DNA of 64,000 nt, taken from positions 1-64,000 of the forward strand of contig JAHWIC010000003.1 of the NCBI GenBank assembly GCA_019322805.1. The letters run 5' to 3'. The stretch is from Candidatus Woesearchaeota archaeon. Lineage in GTDB: Archaea > Nanobdellota > Nanobdellia > Woesearchaeales > JAHWIC01. The notes beneath the pieces were generated by a model, which was given only the letters and a program-made list of their open reading frames with translations, did no database searches and was not told the origin of the DNA. Shown here one piece after another: positions 59,412-64,000 of this stretch. Both the position numbers and the translations under genes were made by a program. How positions within the stretch are numbered: position 1 is the stretch's first letter; every line of letters begins with the position of its first letter.

Positions 59412-59710
59412 TCAATAAAAAGAAACCAATTTGGAAAAATCAATAAAAACAAAAAATCAATCCGATTTTTGCTTAATGCTCCACATTAAGGCAAAAATCG
59501 TTGAAAACCACCTTCGGTGGTTTTTAACGTGCTCAGAAATCATACCTAATGAAATGGATAAGTATGATTTCCGACACATCCGCTGTCATTGCTAAAGGAA
59601 AAGAAGAGGATGAAAATTCCCTTATGGTGGTTGTGAAAGGAATTTTCAGATTAAATTTTTATTGTTTTTTTGTTTATTGATTTCAGATTAAGGAATGATG
59701 GTGATAAAAT
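59412..59710 (+). repeat. R1 repeat, copy G
   Basis: Stem 1 is GATTTTTGC/GCAAAAATC. Two extra hairpins occupy the middle: AAAACCACC-TTC-GGTGGTTTT (59495-59514) and CAGAAATCATAC...GTATGATTTCCG (59535-59576). Stem 3 is GAAAATTCCCTT/AAAGGAATTTTC. The ends AATCAATAAAAACAAAAAA and TTTTTTTGTTTATTGATT form a good terminal inverted repeat. The tail present in copies C-F is missing. Confidence 0.85.
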
Positions 59711-59866
59711 ATGATTGATGAAGAAATAGAAAAAATGAAGAAAAAGATAAAAAAGGAAATTGAAAAACATATAGAAATAGACGAAAGCGATATACCTGTT
59801 CATGAAAGATACGTCAAAGAAGAGGATATAAAGCAGATAAAGAAAAAGAAGCGAAAAGATTTATAA
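59711..59866 (+). CDS. Small charged protein
   Basis: A 51-residue frame (ATG 59711, TAA 59864-59866) with GGTGATAA just before the start. The product is almost all Lys, Glu, Ile and Asp (EKMKKKIKKEIEKHIEIDES) and probably helical. It precedes the CBS/HPF-like gene by 34 nt and may be in the same transcript. Not recognised. Confidence 0.55.
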   Translation: MIDEEIEKMKKKIKKEIEKHIEIDESDIPVHERYVKEEDIKQIKKKKRKDL

Positions 59867-59900
59867 ATTCCTTTAATGATAATCAAACCGAGGTGATTTG

Positions 59901-61082
59901 ATGGTTAAGGCAATTGTTGTTTCAGATATTCTGTCCACCCAGTTTAGCACAATAGATGAGAATGAACCTGTTTCAAAAGCGCTTGGCAAGTTTACATCAC
60001 TAAGACCAAAGCCTTACCTTCTTATTGTTCTTGATAAAAGGAAAAGATACAAGGGATTAATTACAGAGCGAGACATTGTACGCACAAATTTCCAGCCTAA
60101 AGCAAAGGTGAGTGAGCTCATAGCTAGGTTAATGCGAAGATTCCCAATTGTATCCCCTGACCGTACAATAACAGAGGCAACAAGGCTGATGCTTGAGAAT
60201 GAATTAAAGTATCTTCCTATCATAGAGAAAGGCAAGGTTAAGGGAATCATAAGGGATATAGATATCTTAGATAAGGTTGTTAAGACAAACTTTGGCAATG
60301 AGCCAGTTGAGAAGTATGTTACAAGAGAGCCTTATGTCCTGGCTCCTGATGATACAGTTGGCAAGGCGTTGAACCTTTTCAGGGAGAACAATATTTCAAG
60401 AGCTCCTGTTGTTGAGAGGGGGAAGATACTTGGCATACTTACAATGCACAACATTGCAGTTAAGTTTCTGCAGCCTAAGGTAAAGGAAGGAAGAGGAGAG
60501 CTTGCAGGAGAAAGCATGAAGTATATAAGATTCCCTGTCAAAGGAATAATGACCTCATTAGTTATAACCTGCTCGATGAAGGAGAAGGTGAAAGCTGTTG
60601 TAAAGAAGATGCTGAGGCATGATATAACTGCTGTTGTTGCTGTTGACAACAAAGGAAGATTGGAAGGGATTGTTGCAAAAAAGGATTTGCTTGAATCAAT
60701 TGCTTCCTTAGTTAAGCCTCCTGTGCAGAAGTTCTTTATACAGGTTGCAGGCGAGCTTGGCGCATTGGATAGTTTTGATAAGGAGTCTGTTTCAAATGAT
60801 CTGCAGGCCTTTGTAAACCAGTATGATCCAAAGTTCAATGAAGGGCATCTGTATGTCTATATACAGCTGCAGAGAGAGAAGACACGCAATAAAAGACAGT
60901 TCTACTGCAAGGTTAACTTTACAACAGATAAAGGAAGGTTTCATTCTGGAGAAAAAGGCTGGGGCGTAGAGCAGGCCTTAAGCAAGTCATTAAGGGAAAT
61001 AGAAAGGCAGATAGAAAAAAAGCTTGGAAAGCAGATACATAGAACACCAAGAAAGGGTTTGTATCCGAGCAGGATAAAGTAA
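59901..61082 (+). CDS. Four-CBS protein with HPF-like C-terminal domain
   Basis: A 393-residue protein. Four CBS motifs fill residues 1-270 (LITERDIVRTNF; IIRDIDILDKV; ILTMHNIAVKF; IVAKKDLLESI end each unit). The last 115 residues (FFIQVAGELGALDSF; LYVYIQLQREKTRNKRQFYC; WGVEQALSKSLREIERQIEKK - quoted in parts) have the alternating strand-helix pattern of ribosome hibernation factors of the HPF/RaiA kind. It may silence ribosomes when adenine nucleotides fall. Related CBS-bearing archaeal ribosome dimerisation proteins are known to me only in outline. ATG 59901 follows GAGGTGA. Confidence 0.8.
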   Translation: MVKAIVVSDILSTQFSTIDENEPVSKALGKFTSLRPKPYLLIVLDKRKRYKGLITERDIVRTNFQPKAKVSELIARLMRRFPIVSPDRTITEATRLMLENELKYLPIIEKGKVKGIIRDIDILDKVVKTNFGNEPVEKYVTREPYVLAPDDTVGKALNLFRENNISRAPVVERGKILGILTMHNIAVKFLQPKVKEGRGELAGESMKYIRFPVKGIMTSLVITCSMKEKVKAVVKKMLRHDITAVVAVDNKGRLEGIVAKKDLLESIASLVKPPVQKFFIQVAGELGALDSFDKESVSNDLQAFVNQYDPKFNEGHLYVYIQLQREKTRNKRQFYCKVNFTTDKGRFHSGEKGWGVEQALSKSLREIERQIEKKLGKQIHRTPRKGLYPSRIK

Positions 61083-61159
61083 GCACCCTTCTCGTATTTA
61101 TCACTGTTTGATAGTTAAATCAGGTAAAGGTTTATAAATAATGTTCTATTATATAGTCG

Positions 61160-63328
61160 TTGGGGGTTAAAACGACAAGCTTTGGTAAGGTTGAATTGGA
61201 TATAGTGGATTATCTTGATTTCTTGTTAGGTAAAACTAGTGAAGGTTATATACCTCCAGTTAGAAAAGACGCAATCCACGTTGCTTCTGAATTACCTCCT
61301 TTTTTTGAAAGGGCTCAAAGAGCATTAGAGGTTTTGCTTCCAGAGCCTGAAGAAAAAGGAACACCGATTGTTATTTCTGACAGAGAAGAGATAATGCATG
61401 AGTTTCATCTTTTGGGTCATGGCAAGACTGGAACAAATAAAGAAGGGAGACTAACTGGATGGTCAGGGGACTTGCCATGCTCTTCATATAGGAAAGATGG
61501 CAAGGAAGAGCTTGGCGGAATAGAATTAGCAAGAGCACAGGCTGGAATAGAGCCTGATGGTGAGCTTAGTAGAACATTAGTAAAAAAAGTAGGTGTAAAA
61601 AAACTTAATCTTAATGACTTCTACTACCGATTTAGTGGGGATTTGCCAAGACAACTAGCCCATACTCTGTTATTAACAGGAGATCAAAGCCTATTCGAGG
61701 ATGTGATGGGACTATCCGCAGTTATTTCAGCTGAGATTGCTGAAAAAGGCAATTTATATGATATAGAGAAATATCATCGTTTAATTAAACTTGCGGCTGA
61801 AGCTGGTTTCATACCAACTCCTTTGTTAAGAGCCCAGTATTATGGTCCAATGGAGCTTTGTCCTGAAAAATTAAAGAAAGATGACCGAGACAGCTTCGTT
61901 GAACAAAGAGTCAGAGAAGTTGAACAAGAATTTGAAAGTGCACAGAAACAAGGGAGAATAGATCCTAAGCTAGAATTTAACAAAAAAATAGCGCAAGCAG
62001 AAGCAGAAGACTTGGCTGATGCTTTGATTCACAGAAAAGATCTTTTGTTTGCGCATAGGGATGAAGGAGGTTATTATATAACTGAAAATAGGCTTGGTTT
62101 GGTTACAAGACTTGGTTATTTCTTTGATACTGTAAGAAACGTATTGCCTGAAGGAGAAAAGGTTTTAGCAGTAACTTCAAGCGGGTGCATAGATGTAAGC
62201 TCTATTCATTTTAGATATCTTGAACAAAAAGGAGATTTAGATATAAGGAATCCTAGCAAGAAAGTCAGAGGCAAGGTAGTTGTCATTAGATATGGCAGAT
62301 TTAAAGGAAAAGAGTGCTATCTAAATGACCCTGGAAAATTAGAGCCATTAAGACAAAAAGCAAGGGACCAAATAAATCATCTCAGAAGCTTATCAATAGA
62401 TTCTTTGATAAGGGATGAGGGAAAAGGCCTGTTGAGAACTCCTTTGCTGGGTTTTGCTGAAGATGGGGAGCATAAGCCTTACTCTGAAAAACTTGAGGAT
62501 GCCATTCGATCACCAAATCCAGTTATTATATTTGGACATGGCGGCCAGGGAAAGAGTATGTTAGTTACTATGATTGCAGACATGTTCTTAACTGACTCAA
62601 GATATTCCGGTGTTGTGCCTGTCTTGATGAATGCTGAAGACGTAAATAAAGGAGCGAGACTAGCATTAGAAGCTGGCAAGGATATGTATTCTTACTTAAA
62701 AGAAGAAGCAGGTATTCCATCACTTCCATCAGAACTTCAATCCGAATGCAAGGCTGCTTTTATTATAGATGACCACCAAAAGCTTCATTCCGAGTATAGG
62801 CCTGAGCTGGATGAAGCAATACATAAATTAAGGAAAGAAGGTCATTATGTTGTGCTTTTATCCAGGATGGAAAGGACAGATGTACACCCGCCTTTCAACG
62901 AAGGTTATAAGACTATGCAGATCGATAGGGATGGCATTGCACGCCAAACAGACGAATTCATAAAAGGCAGGATTAAAGAAGGTGATGCTGAAAGGTTTAG
63001 GGAATATGCTGCGCAATACGATGCTAGTGTTACAGGCCATTACCTTACAAAATTGTTCCTTACAATGATATCTCCAATGGGCCAGGGTGTGAGTGATAGA
63101 GTTTTGGAATATATGACCAATCCTCCAATAAGAAGTGCGATAGAACAAGGCATACCATTGACAAAAACACAACTTTACCAAGCTCAGACAGATTATATAA
63201 CAGCCTGCGATATTCTTAGAGGAGGTTTTGAATATTCTGCACCTGATCAGTTAAGGGCTGAGATTAACAGATGGAAGGATATATTGGCTGAGAAGGCATT
63301 TACAGATGCCCCAGCACCAAGAAGTTGA
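61160..63328 (+). CDS. STAND-like P-loop NTPase (first part of a split gene?)
   Basis: A 722-residue protein. The first 440 residues match nothing I know (a PDGELSRTLVKKVGVKKLN segment and an E/K-rich helix are visible). A P-loop domain follows: Walker A FGHGGQGKS near 458-465, Walker B AAFIIDDHQ near 532-540 and a further VVLLSRMERTD sensor-like strand, in the manner of NACHT NTPases. The frame ends where NACHT proteins usually continue, and the next frame supplies the missing part. Start TTG (61160) lies about 20 nt after GTTTATAAATA. Confidence 0.7.
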   Translation: MGVKTTSFGKVELDIVDYLDFLLGKTSEGYIPPVRKDAIHVASELPPFFERAQRALEVLLPEPEEKGTPIVISDREEIMHEFHLLGHGKTGTNKEGRLTGWSGDLPCSSYRKDGKEELGGIELARAQAGIEPDGELSRTLVKKVGVKKLNLNDFYYRFSGDLPRQLAHTLLLTGDQSLFEDVMGLSAVISAEIAEKGNLYDIEKYHRLIKLAAEAGFIPTPLLRAQYYGPMELCPEKLKKDDRDSFVEQRVREVEQEFESAQKQGRIDPKLEFNKKIAQAEAEDLADALIHRKDLLFAHRDEGGYYITENRLGLVTRLGYFFDTVRNVLPEGEKVLAVTSSGCIDVSSIHFRYLEQKGDLDIRNPSKKVRGKVVVIRYGRFKGKECYLNDPGKLEPLRQKARDQINHLRSLSIDSLIRDEGKGLLRTPLLGFAEDGEHKPYSEKLEDAIRSPNPVIIFGHGGQGKSMLVTMIADMFLTDSRYSGVVPVLMNAEDVNKGARLALEAGKDMYSYLKEEAGIPSLPSELQSECKAAFIIDDHQKLHSEYRPELDEAIHKLRKEGHYVVLLSRMERTDVHPPFNEGYKTMQIDRDGIARQTDEFIKGRIKEGDAERFREYAAQYDASVTGHYLTKLFLTMISPMGQGVSDRVLEYMTNPPIRSAIEQGIPLTKTQLYQAQTDYITACDILRGGFEYSAPDQLRAEINRWKDILAEKAFTDAPAPRS

Positions 63329-63336
63329 AATGAAAA

Positions 63337-64000
63337 ATGCGACAGGCAATAGATTCATCATTTCTCTACACAAGAGGAGACGGAAGCCAGGAATTTGTTC
63401 ATGATACTTATAGAGATTTCTTTTTAGCTAGAGCTATTGCAGCTAGACTGTCTTCTGGAAGGATTCCTTTTGACGAGGCTCATGAATTATGTTCTCGATA
63501 TGAGAGTTCAAAATCGGATAAGTTTAGAAAAGCTTACGAAAGCCTGGGAGAAGCTCACCTCTTTCGTTTGCATTCTTCTGGAGAGAATCTAGACACTTTG
63601 CATCACCTTGTTGCAGAGATATCGGGTGATGATTTTATCCTTAGCATAAACGCGTTGGAGTTAAGCAGATTAAGAGACCTTATAGGCAAAAGAATAGAAC
63701 TTAGATACTACGAGACAGACGATGATGATGAGGGGTTTAGACATGATTACGAGACTAAATATGGGCTTGTCCTTGAAGGAATTGTTGGAGGCAATGGAAG
63801 ATTCTATTTTGTAGGTCATAGTGGAAATTTTTATTATGTTCTTTCTCCAGGATTTAAGCCTGTGCCTGAATATGTTGATGGAGGCATATTAAGGCACATA
63901 TTTCACGCTGGAAGATCCATAAATGTAGAGCCTTTATTCAGGCCTGCAGATTATGTGCAGGGTTCCCAGATTAAAGCTATGGCTGAGAAAGGAGAATCTG
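63337..64000 (+). CDS. Continuation of the STAND-like protein, runs off the window
   Basis: An open frame of at least 221 codons from ATG 63337 to the window end. It begins with FVHDTYRDFFLARAIAARL, the helical motif that in NACHT proteins follows the NTPase domain in the same chain, then beta-rich sequence (YGLVLEGIVGGNGRFYFVGH). It lies 8 nt after, and in another frame from, the NTPase frame. There is no Shine-Dalgarno. Either the gene was split, or the two halves act as separate subunits. Confidence 0.6.
   Translation, partial: MRQAIDSSFLYTRGDGSQEFVHDTYRDFFLARAIAARLSSGRIPFDEAHELCSRYESSKSDKFRKAYESLGEAHLFRLHSSGENLDTLHHLVAEISGDDFILSINALELSRLRDLIGKRIELRYYETDDDDEGFRHDYETKYGLVLEGIVGGNGRFYFVGHSGNFYYVLSPGFKPVPEYVDGGILRHIFHAGRSINVEPLFRPADYVQGSQIKAMAEKGES

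Noticed and set aside
63320..63340. Simple or programmed frameshift joining the two STAND frames
   Set aside because: The first frame stops at 63326-63328 and the second frame has a stop at 63331-63333, so no single shift links them.

Overview
The window is a gene-dense, roughly 38-40% GC archaeal chromosome segment, most likely from a DPANN lineage (Woesearchaeota/Pacearchaeota-like; this placement is inference). Archaeal markers are L21e, L41e, the Rpb4-type RNA polymerase subunit RpoF, aIF1A, aIF5A, archaeal ATP-dependent DNA ligase, a complete A/V-type ATP synthase operon, TATA-box promoters about 25 nt ahead of leaderless starts, and tRNA genes with bulge-helix-bulge introns. Mixed into this background are genes normally bacterial: a full primary sigma-70 factor, MetK, RsmI, Lgt and LspA, and an HD-GYP-like protein. 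Archaeal-style TATA elements in front of several of them argue that they are resident genes and not assembly contamination.

Layout: 1-2.7 kb holds an 86-bp inverted repeat that duplicates a promoter and start codon, a Fic protein, an SdpI-like membrane protein and an HD protein. 2.7-7.8 kb has metK, sigma-70, Mth938-like, HD-GYP-like and ZPR1 genes. 8-11 kb has sepF and an information-processing cluster (L21e, RpoF, helical protein, DUF655). 11-20 kb has a site-2 protease, aIF5A lacking its hypusine lysine, a methyltransferase, a histidine phosphatase, PhoU, a candidate structured RNA at 16.03-16.26 kb, RsmI, a Ser/Thr kinase and a membrane-bound winged-helix protein. 21-28 kb has a secreted Cys-repeat protein and thiamine genes (thi4, thiE, thiC, thiL) interrupted by a GC-rich orphan. 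28.7-32 kb has Fe-S/thiolation genes (ArsR, IscS, IscU, TtuA). 32-41 kb has redox membrane proteins, Lgt, a glycosyltransferase, a wHTH-adenylosuccinate lyase fusion and LspA. 41.5-53 kb has aIF1A, glutamate dehydrogenase and the ATP synthase operon (H-I-K-E-C-F-A-B-D plus a 46-aa membrane protein). 53-64 kb has two intron-bearing tRNA genes, DNA ligase plus a LigD-type phosphoesterase, a second site-2 protease, a four-CBS/HPF-like protein and a STAND-type NTPase in two reading frames.

The most distinctive structure lies between genes. A family of about 130-380-bp AT-rich elements (called R1 here; seven copies, all in the same orientation) has a conserved series of stem-loops, AATCAATAAA-like termini in the better-preserved copies and copy-specific hairpins inserted inside. 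Two R1 copies separate genes of otherwise co-directional groups, one of them inside the ATP synthase operon. A second repeat (R2, 77 bp, two copies differing at two positions), many short perfect fold-back hairpins and duplicated gene-start segments show that intergenic DNA here is being remodelled by inverted and tandem duplication.

Functionally the window gives thiamine synthesis, Fe-S assembly and tRNA thiolation, an ATP synthase whose rotor residues look sodium-specific, lipoprotein-type membrane processing enzymes, and an unusual signalling/transcription set (sigma factor, kinase, HD-GYP, PhoU) beside the normal archaeal transcription machinery. All family assignments come from reading motifs by eye; no database search was run.
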